Part shown: piece by piece, positions 43,214 through 55,779 of the stretch
Numbering within the stretch: the first letter of the stretch is position 1
How the letters are laid out: each line of letters opens with the position of its first letter
From: Ceratorhiza oryzae-sativae
Lineage: Eukaryota > Basidiomycota > Agaricomycetes > Cantharellales > Ceratobasidiaceae
Direction: 5' to 3'
Assembly (NCBI GenBank): GCA_030998015.1
Contig: JARWMV010000244.1
Location: 620,001-684,000, forward strand
Length of the DNA stretch: 64,000 bases
The notes under the pieces: generated by a model
Told to the model about the DNA's origin: nothing
Databases searched by the model: none
Seen by the model: the letters and a program-made list of their open reading frames with translations, nothing else
Made by a program: the position numbers and the translations under genes

Positions 43214-44776
43214 TCAATCTAGCTCTGCTAGCTCTTGGATAAATTGGTCTACGCCATTGAATAACCGCCTGGGATACGCTTCAAGTGTTACCATTCTACC
43301 ACCTATGGACTCGAACCATTCTTCGTGTTGCCAAGGATAGGGATAGGAGTTCGCTCGCTCAGTTTCGGAGTCAGAATATGCGTCGTGTTCCCAAAACCAG
43401 CTATTTATCGAAACGATTTTGCGGATCGTCGTTATTCTAAGAAACTGCCCGAGTGTATAGCTCATGTCCAAACTAAAATGTCCCCCCTGTATGACAAGAG
43501 TTCGAAGCTGCAGAGTCTGACCCGTTGACTGGTGACGCTCGACGTGATCGAACAGCCAGGACATCAATGTCCTTTCATAGCACTCTTCAAAATCGAGAAT
43601 GAGAACAAGAAGGCGTGGAACAGACTCGAGATTCAAACCGATCTCAAGGCCACGTCCACTAAGCGTCAGCGCGATTACGGGGGATCGTGCGAGGAGAAGC
43701 CCCACGCCACCCACACACAAACCCGGTGGGTCGATTCGCATGTCGAGTCCATCCGAATCGATAACCATTAGGGAAGCTAGTATAGATAGACTCTCCTCAT
43801 TTAGATGTTTTATTTCAAGAAGCCTTAATTGTGGAAGTTGAAGGGCCGGATAGCCGTCCCGGGAATCCGTGTCTACGTCCAGATAGCAAAGCCGTAATAT
43901 TTTCAACTGAGGCGAGCCACTTATAATAGAGACAAGATTGCTTAGACGCGGCGTAGAATCGCTCAATAACCTCTCCAAGTGAAGATCAACCAAGTTGGGG
44001 TATGGGCCAACGAACCAAAGGTGTGGATCTGTAGACGAATACGAAACGTCATAGACAGCTAGGGCCCTCAAGGCCTCATGGTTTCCGTATTGTGACAAGA
44101 GTTCAAATATGTGTGGGACCATATCATCAGATCCCCATGAGTATTCTCTCGGGTCATCACAGTGGATATTTATAGTCCCTGCACGATGCAAATGAGGGCA
44201 CAAGGCAGAAGCCATCTCAAAGCAATCGTCTTCATCAAGGCTAGCTCGAGTCAGGAGGTGAAAATGAATCGGAAGGCTGCCGGATCGGTCTAGTCCCATC
44301 ATGACACCATCATACCATTGACCTTTTGAATCCCTTGATTTCCATAGGTCAATATGTGTCCAAAGCGCAGGAGTTGTCGTTGCGACGCTATGCCAATGCA
44401 AGCAGACCAGGGGAATAACTCGGAGTGAGTCCTGGACGGAGTCAACCGATGTGGCACACGTAGAAATCGCAACTGCAATTGAGAAGATACGACCAAGAAC
44501 TTCGTCGGGGAGTTTGTTGATGAGGGCGCGTGATAGTGACATGTTAGATAGCAAGTTGAGAGCACGTTGTGCCCTCTCGAGTTGACCCGAAATCTTTTCG
44601 GCGAATTTAGGATAGGATTTGGTCTCGCCCAGAATATCCTCAACTAGCTGGCTTTTGGCTTCTAATGTGAGGCGCGAAGTGTTGACGCCCTTGAGCATGT
44701 TGCATGCGTCCAAGAAACTAGAGGCTGCCTCCTCAAGCCGAGCCTTCGCAGTATGCCATTGTTTTATCTCCTCCAT
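43214..44776 (-). CDS. F-box protein with leucine-rich-like body
   Basis: A single uninterrupted frame of 520 codons from ATG 44776 (MEEIKQWHTAKARLEEAASS). A helical N-terminal segment of about 85 residues is followed by an F-box at about residues 88-135 (INKLPDEVLGRIFSIAVA, then VIPLVCLHWHSVATTTPALW). The remainder is an irregular series of leucine-rich strands (LVDLHLERLL, LKILRLCYLDV, LRLLEIKHLNEESLSILASL). Such genes are expanded in agaricomycetes and probably provide substrate receptors for SCF ubiquitin ligases. The target is unknown. No intron is needed, unlike most neighbours. Confidence 0.85.
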   Translation of the reverse strand: MEEIKQWHTAKARLEEAASSFLDACNMLKGVNTSRLTLEAKSQLVEDILGETKSYPKFAEKISGQLERAQRALNLLSNMSLSRALINKLPDEVLGRIFSIAVAISTCATSVDSVQDSLRVIPLVCLHWHSVATTTPALWTHIDLWKSRDSKGQWYDGVMMGLDRSGSLPIHFHLLTRASLDEDDCFEMASALCPHLHRAGTINIHCDDPREYSWGSDDMVPHIFELLSQYGNHEALRALAVYDVSYSSTDPHLWFVGPYPNLVDLHLERLLSDSTPRLSNLVSIISGSPQLKILRLCYLDVDTDSRDGYPALQLPQLRLLEIKHLNEESLSILASLMVIDSDGLDMRIDPPGLCVGGVGLLLARSPVIALTLSGRGLEIGLNLESVPRLLVLILDFEECYERTLMSWLFDHVERHQSTGQTLQLRTLVIQGGHFSLDMSYTLGQFLRITTIRKIVSINSWFWEHDAYSDSETERANSYPYPWQHEEWFESIGGRMVTLEAYPRRLFNGVDQFIQELAELD

Positions 44777-45884
44777 ACGGGTACTTGGAAAATTTCAAGG
44801 CTCTGTTAAGCAAGGAAATTACGAGTCACAGGTCTAGAAGAAATTTACGCTGGTGGCTGTGGTGAGAAGACCGCGCGCGGTGACACTTTGTCACACGGCC
44901 CGGCTGGTATGCGCGTGTGTGACCTGGCCGTTACCACACCGAGTGGGTAGTTCCGTCGGAACCCTCTTGTCAACTCTAATAGCAACAGAAAAATTCTAGC
45001 TTGTACATGCAAGCTACATCTTGACCCTTAAAGATGCTTCATACGATAAAATAGCCGCACTCTGAACGGCAAACAAACGAACTGGCCCTATTCCGGTATC
45101 GGGGCAAGTTGGAATCTAAAGTCACATTTCCTTGTTCCTCGGGTAATAACGACTAATTCGAGTGTTTATCGTGGGATAAATGGTTTAAAAGCATTGCCAT
45201 CAACTGAGATAACGTGGCTTTGACTTGCAATCCAGCATCGCCAATCAGCGTGGTTGAGTGTTCACCTAATCGGATTAATAAAGATTCAAGTTGACGCATT
45301 TCTGCATTCGTGCATCAAAGTACCGAGATATGTGCACAGGAGAGGATAGAGTAACGCATAGAACCCGGGACAAGTACAATGCCGAAACAAACAAACGACC
45401 GCATTTCACGGTTGGAGTAAGGCGACATGTGTGCACCGTAAGGGGGGGGGGGACAGAACCGCGGTCAACGTCTTGGGTCTACAACAGGAGATACCATTGA
45501 CGGTCTAGCGTACTCTAAACCCTGATAACACATCACTTAAACGAAAACTAAAGAGTTCATACCTCCAACACTGCCCAATCCGCCGGAGGTCACCGGTTCT
45601 TCGGAGTGTCTCAAGCGCTTCAGTGATACCTATTGTTAAGATTGAGCACTCGTGAGCTATCTCGATAATGTGCATCACCTACGATGACATGGTGTGCTAG
45701 TGAGCGCAGGCCGATTTGGCAGTGAGGCGCATTCTCACACTCTAGAAGTCCATGGCGTGAACGATATGAAATTCTGGATTAGAAGTGCACATGCAAGACC
45801 GAATTACCTACACCGCATACATCCGCCCAAACCAGCGAAATACAATTAATGCCGCCAAAAAAAAAAAAAAACTACAAAGAACTG
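44777..45884. other. Intergenic with homopolymer tracts
   Basis: No supported gene in 1.1 kb. It contains a run of 11 G at 45442-45452 and 15 A at 45857-45871. Short frames (45291-45500, 45785-45988) lack motifs. Confidence 0.5.
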
Positions 45885-47134
45885 CTACCACCCATGTCCC
45901 CAATAATTCACCACCCATCTCGCCCCTACTCGCGCCTTGCACCTCTCTCGATCAAAAGTACTCAGAGCCATCCAACATAAGCAGTTAGTAGGCCCGCTCG
46001 TAATATGAGGTCGGGGAGTATCCCAAGTAAAGGGGTAAATGATCTCAGGTGGAAGTAAAGACACAGGCGGCGCGGTAGCATTAGGGGCAATGGGAAAGGG
46101 AAGGAGTGACAAAGGCGGCAGTGGTGATTGGTTCGTCAAACGGGTAAAATAGAACTCCGCATTTGGGGAGGCGGTGTTCGGGATTGGAAGCCTATCAGGT
46201 GCCGCATACAAAAATAGTGAGTATCGAAGCGCTACTGGGCCTGTAGCATACTCTAAGAGTTTCTTTTATCAGCCAACATGGAAACTAGGTCACACTATTA
46301 TTGACTCACCAGGGCTAACGGGCCTCTCATTTGGTGCTCGTCTCTCTGTCCAGTTGGTGGCCCAGGCGACAGCAAATTCAACGGGAACATACCAGAACGG
46401 GTGTCCTGCCCGAGTTGCTGCGAAGAAGGCGTTTGGAATGGCATGCGCCGGGTTGCTCGATGTCGTCATTTCGCCCACAAACGCTACTGGTACCGAGTCG
46501 GGAGCAGCAAGGTGTTTTGCTGAGGCTGATAGGAGTGGTTGGAGAGACGAGACAGCCTCCGAATCAAGGTCTGCATAAATCCCTCCAAAAGCATGCCTTT
46601 TCCCAGATACACTGGTCAACATCATTTTAAGCGTATTATAAGTGACACTCACATATATAAGTTCCTCACGAAATCCGCTCGATAAATCTCACTTGGCAAG
46701 GATTCGTATGCAGAAAGGAGCTTAGGATAGAGGACTCGGACAAGCTCCCTATTGTCAGCGTCGTCCCAAAGGACGTAATCCCAACTGGGGTACGCCAATC
46801 GCCAACTATCAGCAAGTGCCTCGACACGAGGCAACAACTTGTGGGTTTTCCAGCTCTGGTGAACGATGTGTGCTGATAAATCCTCGCCCCGCGCCACCGC
46901 GGCAATGAGGGTACGTGCGTCGACGTAGCGGGCTCGAGGAGAAGTTTTGTTCAGAGCGTAGAGAGTAGTTTGTGAGGTAGAAGTATCACCAAAGATTACC
47001 TCGCACATCCCCTGCCTTGTGGTTTTCGAGCCGTATTCAATGAGTAGGAGACACGAGACGGCAGACAAGAGCATGAGGGCCGTGAGCAATCTACACGTAA
47101 GGTTCCGTGGGCGGCTATGAAAGAGATGGTTCAT
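45885..47134 (-). CDS. GT32 family (OCH1-like) glycosyltransferase
   Basis: Start at ATG 47134 (MNHLFHSRPRNLTCRL). A type II membrane anchor lies at about residues 15-35 (LLTALMLLSAVSCLLLIEY), pointing to a Golgi lumenal enzyme. Exon 1 carries IVHQSWKT and SWDYVLWDDADNRELV. Exon 2 (from about 46626) carries the nucleotide-sugar DXD motif in FGGIYADLDSEAV. Exon 3 carries YATGPVALRYSLF and ends NYWGHGW with TAG at 45885. Both introns are GT-AG and keep phase. This motif order is that of the DXD-containing glycosyltransferase-sugar family to which OCH1 and SUR1-type mannosyltransferases belong. Donor and acceptor sugars cannot be told from sequence. A run of 12 C lies just upstream of the start, in the likely 5' UTR. 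Confidence 0.85.
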
Positions 47135-49380
47135 GGTAACGATCAAATGCAAGCTCGGGGGGGGGGGGATCACGCTTGACGGTGCGCCTCCCCTAAGGCT
47201 AGTCTTTTAAACTAGCCGTAGCTTAATTTTACGGATCCCCAGCTACTTGAATCTGTAAATAACATATTGGTGGCTGCTGCGTTGGCTGTCATAAAGATCC
47301 AGGGCTCATGGGAGAGAGGTTTCCATACGGCGGGTCAAGCTTAGGAAACGTTGAGCTATACCCAACCCCGGGGATGTCCATTTTATCGGGTTACGCCCAT
47401 CCGTAGTGCTTCTAGCTAATCACTCGGAAACGGACTGGTTCCTGCGCTATCACATATCCCGATTCTAGCATGACAGCTGCCTCTCTCTGAACCGTGCTCA
47501 GCTAACGATCTAAATGCACAATTGAGGCGCTTCTGCTGTGCCATGCATCACGCCATAGCAAAGTTGGATACTTTACCTGCTGGTATCTGGAGAGGTGTTA
47601 GAGTATGACAGGTAGTGCACGCTGGTAATGTGCTAACGCAAGACAGATCCGGACGGAAGGTCGAAAAAAAAAAAAAAAACACGAACAGGTCAGGGAGTAT
47701 CAGTCTAGTATGCAACTCATCTACGTGCCGTACCAAATGTCCGTCAACGCATCTACGTACTCATTTCAGGCCAGAGAATTCACTACCCAAACTCTAGCAT
47801 CGAGATCACTCGCGCTCGCAGTGTCCTTATCTCATTTACTATCTTTCGGGTTTCTTTTCACTTTTGGATTGTACCATTTATTCAGTCGCTGTCATGTGTC
47901 ACAATGTGTCTCAGGTCGGGATCATATTGGGATTTTCATTAATGTCGTAACCACAGGATGGAAATTATGACATAGCTCGTAAACGCGCTCAGACAATGCG
48001 AATTTCCTGACACATATACCCCTCTCCTAGTTTAAACCATGCCTTGTACGTATAAGGCTCACCAGTGGACGCCATGCCATCGATGCCGAGTGGATAATGA
48101 CGTTCCGCTTGAAAAGAGCTGGTGAAAGCGCTATCTCTCCGATGACCCGCCCTTGCACTGACACTGAATACCGGAGGAACCAATGCAACGTAGGCCTCTG
48201 TGAAAGAATGCGAGCTGGTGCCCGCAGTAACAAATTGAGGCAATAATGGATTTCTGTATGATGGGGTTATACCACCTCGTCATACGTATAACAATATACA
48301 AAACTTGTTGATTAGCGCGGGTTCATGCCACCAAGGAGCCAAGGCCCCTGGATGTGCCTAGCGGACTATATCGAACGAAGCTAAAATGTCGGAAGGGATC
48401 AAGACTCGAAAAAAAGGCGTTCTTACCAGAGTACGAGCGCTGCACCCTGGGCCTTCCTAAAATTACCAGGGCGTACGTTTTATTTATTTTAGGTAACGGC
48501 GTTTGCCAGAGTGATTGTTGTGACACACGTTCGGCGGATAATATAGAAAGCACGGAAAATATAAGAGCGACCTTGGAAATAGGCAGATATATCATTGATG
48601 AGTACCACAAAATTGGGGATATAATTATTGCGCACTGGCCACCCCATTGTTCGATAACCGAACCATGTGGTGGTCTCTTGGTAGCGGGGGTAATAGTCGT
48701 AAATTATTCCTGTTTCACTGGACGTTGGCGGGGCGCTTGTTTTTCATCAAATGAATACCACAGGTTTCCCTTCTTTCCACGAAATACTAAGATTAGGACA
48801 CGATGAATGACACAAAAATGATCATGTAACTGAAGCGAATAGATTGGCAGGAAAAAAAGCACCAATAGACATGCGAGTTGCAAAGTTGCGGAATCGGGGT
48901 TGTGAAGATTTTTTCCCATTACTCCATTGGTCCCTTTCTGCGACCATTGTGGGTATCTTATATAACTATTCATCCCGCTACCTCTTGTGGAATGAGCTTG
49001 AAAAGGTCAGCACGTATTCGATCAACAAAATAAGTGCTCCGTTAACTTGATGGGAAACAACAATCATGTTCGATGGCTGCGGTATGCGTAAAACAATGGC
49101 ATCGGATCTTGAATTATGGCGCATCTTCTTTACCGTAGCGCCGTTTGATTCTATTTTTAAACACCTCGGGGTATGATCGAGCCTGTGCCCCTTCGGGGCC
49201 GTGGCGATTCGGGACTCCTTAGCCGCTTTAACGCTTTTTGGTTTTAGTTTCAAGAAAAATTGTCATTTTTGATATTCAAGAAAAAGCTATTCCCATGTAG
49301 GATTCGCACAGACAGCTCAATATGGAATACGAAGTCACCTTGGCCTAACCACGAGCCCTGTGGGCGTGCATATAGTTAAC
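47135..49380. other. Long intergenic stretch, no supported gene
   Basis: About 2.2 kb. Contains G12 at 47157-47168 and A16 at 47664-47679. Frames at 47989-48243 and 48323-48610 (minus) and 48354-48806 (plus) lack motifs, splice support or a plausible start context. I see nothing definite. Confidence 0.45.
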
Positions 49381-50786
49381 TCAGAAAGGCTGAGCCAACA
49401 AGTTGGTTGTGCCCGAGGGCGCACCAGTGACAACGGCACGAGCACCGGCCTTGAGGGCAGAGCTGACAGCAGCCGGAGTTCCGCCGCTGTTTCCGATGTG
49501 AACAGCAATGTAGCCAGCAACGCGGGGCCTGCGAGAAAGGTTTGTCACTGAATGTATTCGCCCTTGATCAAATTCACTCACGAGGCCATAGATGTACCGG
49601 AGATTGTGTTGGTGCGAGTAGTTCCACCAATCCAAGCACTGAGGATGTTCACACCAGGCGCCCACACATCGAGGACGGAGCCATAGTTGGAGAACGAAGC
49701 CTTGCGGTTGCTGGAGTCGACGGCGCCAACAGTGTTAGCGGCCACAACGCGAGCGGGTGAGGTAGAGCCGGCGTCGACGTTGCTGTTGCCCGCAGCAATT
49801 GCGAAATGAAGACCACCAGCGACGGCACTGCTAACGGCCGAGTCGACGGCGGTGTTTGCTCCGCCTCCGAGAGAAAGGTTAGCAACGGAGGGGCGACCAC
49901 TAGCTCGGGCTTGGGTGGCGGCCCAGTTGATTCCGGCAATCACGTCGGAGTTGGTGCCAGAACCAGAATCAGACAAGACTGAACAGGAATGTTAGCTTCA
50001 GGGAAACCCGAGTACGAGGTGGGAAATCTACCTTTGACAGCAATGATGTTGGCAGATGTAGCAACACCGTAGGAGGCCCCGACGGCAGTGCCTGCAGTGT
50101 GTGTCCCGTGACCATTGCCATCCTGGTTGGCGTATCCGCCAAAGGTCGCGCCCCAGCGGGCACGACCACCGAAGGAAGAGTGAGCGGTATAGATTCCCTG
50201 TTATTACTCAGGGTCAGAATGGCGAAACCATGAGTTAGGATAGTGCATACAGTGTCGATTCCATAGACGTCAACACCGGCGCCGTTGGCGCGCTTGTCAA
50301 AAACGTCAACTGTAGCCTCCGATCGGGCGGCCAGAGCCTCGGATTCATCGCCTTGCCTGGGAGATAAAATTAGACATGCTTGGTTCAAGCAACATGTCCA
50401 AATTAACTCACTCATAGTCAATAGTCATAATGCCGTCCTCGATAATGTACTCGACATCCTTCGACTGGCGCACAAAGTCGAGCTCCTTCCCCTTGAGGCT
50501 GGCAGCATATCCGTGGAAAACGGCGCCGTATTTGTGCTCAAGCTTTCCGCCAGAGGTAAGGGCAGCAGTTAATGCAGCAATGTGAGAGTCCGAAGAAACT
50601 CCGTCCTTGAGCTTGCTATTATGGATCATCAGGGTTTTGAATGTGCAATAAACAACTGGAGACTAACATAATGTAGGAGTTGGCTTTGACTGGACCAGCA
50701 TGCTTGCTGATCGGAACATTGGTAGGGACCGCAATGGAAGGGATAATCGCTGCAAGGGCGGCGACAGAGATGAAAACAGCGCGCAT
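49381..50786 (-). CDS. Secreted subtilisin-like serine protease (S8, proteinase K type)
   Basis: ATG at 50786 opens a signal peptide ([20 protein letters not shown]). An inhibitor I9 propeptide follows (ANSYI, then [40 protein letters not shown]). The catalytic domain shows the triad in order: Asp in VDVYGIDTG, His in [10 protein letters not shown] and Ser in SGTSMASP. Substrate-binding [11 protein letters not shown] and the oxyanion-region [11 protein letters not shown] are also present. The enzyme is probably a secreted, autoprocessed endopeptidase used in nutrition or host interaction. Five or more short introns. A TATA box (TATATAAGAG, minus strand) lies near 50884, about 100 bp upstream of the start. 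The stop is at 49381. Confidence 0.94.
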
Positions 50787-51654
50787 TGTGAAGGAGGCGA
50801 GAAAGAGAGGTCGGTTTGCCGATTGGAGGAAGAGTGAAGCTGAAGCAACTGACACTGATCCTATGAACTCCAGCGTTCAATCTCTTATATAGCAAATGCA
50901 TAATAGAGGTCATAAATTTCACATATTGCGCCAAGCTGGGCTATAGCTTCCATGCCAGAACTTCCACATGTATCGACGACGCGTTCGCATGTACCGATGG
51001 CGCAAAACCGGCTTCGCTGAGAGACTGTGTCGGCGAGGACAAACGTCGCATGTGGGCCCGAACTAAGTAAGCTACAGGCTAGGGCTGGCCAAGACTCGGC
51101 ATCCGTCAGGTCTGCCGGAGAAGAAGACCTATGCATGGTGTATGACCGGGAGGGTAAAGGTGCCAAAGGCTTGGCTGAGCCATTTTAGGGCGGGTGCCTC
51201 TAATTTCCCCATACTTGCACGGAGCGAAATAGTTACTACTGAAAATAATGTGTGTGTTTAGAATTTCTAATAATTAAAGAGCGCTACTCGTATCTTCATT
51301 CTCACACACCGTCCACATATCCTCGGCAGCGCAGCAGCAGTGCGTACCCAAAACCGTAGTTACACCTGGTGTAACCCAAGTATTGGCAAGAAAGAAGCGC
51401 CTCCATATTCCCTCGCGAAGCTTTCACGCTATCTAACCGCACATGCTTAACGTTACATCATTTCACGTTTGGCGACGCATGCTGCATTTGATCGCTTAAG
51501 CGCGCGAAATGAAAGCACGTGCTCAGGCCCGGCTGACACCATTTTAATTTAGAACAATTGGAGTATTAGTATAAGAGGAAAGTTTATGGAAATTTGATCC
51601 TGGATTCACTGAAATCTCATAGAATAATTCAAGGACCAACTATGCACATCTGGG
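50787..51654. other. Intergenic, subtilase promoter and eS31 3' flank
   Basis: The TATA-like TATATAAGAG (minus) near 50884 is the only clear signal. The rest has no supported gene; the frame at 50885-51166 is motif-free. Confidence 0.5.
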
Positions 51655-52357
<703 letters not shown>

Positions 52358-54141
52358 TATCTATACAGGCCGGATGAGCACAGAAATGCGAGAGATTATA
52401 TGATACTAACTTTATACTGACGCCCTAGTCTGTCCAACGAGTGTTCGGTGGAGTCCTAAACAAAGAGCTGTCGTCGTATGCCCACAGTCGTCGTTTGTAG
52501 ATCAGTCAACGTTTGCTTCCGCGTCATCAAAAGCCACTCCGGCGCACGTGACCTTTAGACGGTGGAATGTACTAGGTTGACCTAGCAGTCGCAAGTGAAC
52601 CAAACGCCTCCGGGGGCAATTGCGAGAGAAACGTGGCGAATAAAGAATTTATAAAAATGCGCTCGATATTTCGAACACGGTGATCACCGCAGGGGTTGCG
52701 ACCGAGCTGAGAATTAATCAAATGCGCATGGGGCGGGATGATCATTCGTCAGCAATAACCGGATTTATAGCCTGAAATCGCCTTTACCCTACACAGTACC
52801 CAACGCATAAAGATGAAATAACAGCGAGAAATTCACGTCCGTCGTAGAGATTAAAAAGGCTGTCAGCCATTCGCCCAAACCCCTAAAGCATAGAGTCGAA
52901 CAATCTCAAGTCTTTGGTTCCAAGACGCTATTTGGGCTCGTCGGGGTGGAACCTCATCACGATGAAGATGTATCGTTAGGGTCATAAATTTGTCTCATTC
53001 CCTCAGGCCATTCAAATCAGATTGAGACTTCCTACGTATGTGTACTGGACGAATCGCACAATCGGTCTATACCTCGATAATCTGGATTATTATGCGCATA
53101 TAACATAATGAGGGGCAGTAAGGATGGTCGTAGGATTTATATGAACACAGCACCCTGCATATGTGTTGTAAGGACAAACGATTGAGACTCGCTTACTATT
53201 GTATCGATGTAGTTTTGTCTCTTATCTACTTAGTTACTATTATCACTGTCGCTCCTTTGTACTATTTCTCTTATTGTGTTGTATCGCATATATGCGCTAT
53301 GTTCTGTACACCGAATATACATCCTATTCCACTACTACCACTACCCACTTTCAACAATATGGATTCTGCAAGGCGCTGGGGAGGCCCAAGCCTTGGTGGC
53401 GATGATGCTCATACCCTTATGCTGAAATTCAAGCGTCGATGTCAAAGTGCTCCCCGGTTCGCCAAATCGACTCATCGACTACTCGGTTCTCCTAACCATC
53501 CAAGAAAAAAGCATAAATTTTTTAGACTGCGTTGACTGAGGTACACGTAAAGCTTGAGTCCTGTCTCAATTTCTCCTCCATTGTCGATGGTGCACACGAC
53601 ACGTTACCGAGAAATTTCCACTCTACGAGATCTTGGGGATACTCATATAGTAAAAATTATAATATTAATAGAGCTATACTGAAATATCCCGAGGCGTTTT
53701 CGATACCTCTACCCTCGATACCTAGCATTTAGTGAGACGAACTTGATGATTGAGCAGTGATAGCTACTGTTCCCTGCCTAAATACGTCTCACGTGCACCG
53801 CTTCAACACGAAGAAAGGTCTCTCTCCTCTCATTGGCTTCATTTCTCACTCTAATGCTTTCGCAAAAGTTATGTGACCGGTCCTTTTGTTGACTTCATTT
53901 GTTCTTTCTCTTTTCTTGTCTTAGTTTCGGCCTTGTACCACGTGCCTGTCTCTTCCTCGCCACCGCCTAATGTTCATCCTACAATTCTCGCTCCTCTGTG
54001 TGCCTTCTACTCCGAGCGCTTTGACCTTGTATTCATGTAGCTAGTTAATCATGTAGTTATTAAAAAATGATAAAACACGTCTCACGTGATTCAACGCGTC
54101 TCGTTACCCCGCCACGATGAGTGACTCCGAGATGGACGTTG
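52358..54141. other. Intergenic, no supported gene
   Basis: 1.8 kb upstream of both ubiquitin-eS31 and RFC3, which are divergent. Frames 53161-53535 and 53532-53732 (plus) are hydrophobic or short and lack motifs. The ACGTGA/CACGTG-like motifs near 53938, 54081 and 54092 may be promoter elements of RFC3; that is inference only. Confidence 0.45.
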
Positions 54142-55697
54142 ATGCCCCCCCGACCACCAGCAGACAAAGGAAAAGGAAAAGAAGAGGATTTTAAGGATGA
54201 TAACCTGCCTTGGTACGCCATTGCCAGCCCGAAAAGCCTGGATTAATGCGATGCGGCGAGTATAGGGTGGAGAAATATAGGCCAGTAACGCTGCAGGATG
54301 TTGTTTCGCATCAAGATATTACGAGTACAAGTGCGTCTCTTCTTCATATCCTTAGAGTACGTTGTATTAAGTAGGAGGACAGTCGAGAGGTTTATTGAAA
54401 AAAACCGCCTCCCGCATCTTTTGTTCTACGGTCCGCCTGGGACGGGCAAGACGAGTACAATTATTGCCGTTGCAAGAAAGCTCTACGGGAATGGCTACAA
54501 GAAACAGATCCTCGAGGTTTGTCTTTCTTTTCCTCTCTGTGGGCTGGATCGTGACAGGGCAGCCATATAGTTGAACGCGTCAGACGACCGAGGAATCGAT
54601 GTTGTTCGGGAGCAGATCAAACAATTTGCGGAGACGAGGACTCTTTTCAAGTGAGTCCATTGTATGACCTGGGCAGAGAGGAAAAACTGATAGCTTCGCA
54701 GTAAGGGCTTCAAACTGATCATCCTAGACGAAGCGGATATGATGACCCAAGCTGCGCAGGCCGCTTTACGTCGGGGTGAGTTTCTGTTCTAGCTCTGCAC
54801 CATTCCTGCTTGATTTTTCCCTCCGTGTTTTCCTGGTTCCCTTTTTCTAAAGACCCTCTTTCGCTATAGTGATCGAGCAATATACTCGCAATGTTCGGTT
54901 CTGTATTATCTGCAATTATGTCAACAAAATCGTCCCAGCCATCCAATCTCGATGTACCCGATTCCGGTTTAGCCCTCTCCCGATGGACCAAGTCGAGAAG
55001 CGTTTGGATAGCGTGATCGAAGGTGAAAAGTGCGTCTTCCATATTTATCATTATCGAAGCAGGATATTAATCAAAGCTCCTGTGGCTAGGGTAAATGTTA
55101 CAAAGGATGGCAAGGAGGCGCTCTTGAAGTTGTCCAAAGGAGATATGAGAAGGGCTTTGAACGTCTTGCAAGTTCGTGCTTCATCCTTTATATGGTTTGA
55201 TGTCGGGATTTATGTGGGTGGCAGGCGTGTCACGCAGCATACGATCGAACAGATGAGGCGGCCGTGTACAACTGCACAGGAAACCCTCATCCGGCGGATA
55301 TAGAAGCTTTGGTCAATTCAATGATGTCGGACGATTTTGGGACCAGTTACCAACGTGCGTGTCCCCTTTAAACGTATCACGAATGGGCATTGACGTAGTA
55401 TCGCAGTCATCATGAAAATGAAAACCGAAAAAGGGCTTGCTCTTCAGGACTTGGTGACAGGCGCGTACGAGTATTTCGAGACGTTGGACTTCCCACCAGC
55501 CGCACGGGTTTACTTATTGGACAAGCTCGCTACAACCGAGTATGTCCGTTTTTCTCCTTTCTCGCCACTTGACCAACGAGGATTACAGGCACTGGCTTTC
55601 TACGGGTGGGACAGAAAAGATCCAACTGACAGCGCTGCTAGGAGCAGTCAAAACGGCGGTAGAGATCACGTCCAAATCGACATTCGCCAAGGCATAG
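54142..55697 (+). CDS. RFC3: Replication factor C subunit 3 (human RFC5), clamp loader
   Basis: RFC opens PCNA and loads it on primed DNA. Motifs in order: VEKYRPVTLQDVVSHQDI, Walker A in YGPPGTGKTSTI, LNASDDRGIDVVREQIKQF, Walker B in LIILDEADMMTQAAQ, the sensor region RVIEQYTRNVRFCIICNY, the arginine finger in SRCTRFRF, then GDMRRALNVLQACHAAYD and the C-terminal collar LVTGAYEYFETLDFPPAARV to TAG at 55695-55697. About seven introns, all GT-AG. The start is unclear. ATG 54142 (MPPRPPADKGKGKEED) is in frame with everything downstream. Upstream ATG 54117 gives the family-like MSDSEMDVDAP but runs out of frame through a run of seven C at 54145-54151. The AP-1 gene follows 82 bp downstream on the same strand. 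Confidence 0.93.
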
Positions 55698-55779
55698 ATA
55701 GAAATATACCCTGTATAGTTTATTAGCAATCCCTGATTGGATATTGGCAATTGGCCTTGCACTCGCCCACCACCTTACG

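Noticed and set aside
46174..46630. Plus-strand ORFs 46174-46578 and 46331-46630
   Set aside because: Antisense to exons 2 and 3 of the GT32 gene, which carry the DXD motif on the minus strand.
53161..53535. A 124-codon plus-strand ORF with hydrophobic start
   Set aside because: No signal peptide cleavage region, no motif, no homologous feel. It probably arises from AT-rich intergenic DNA.
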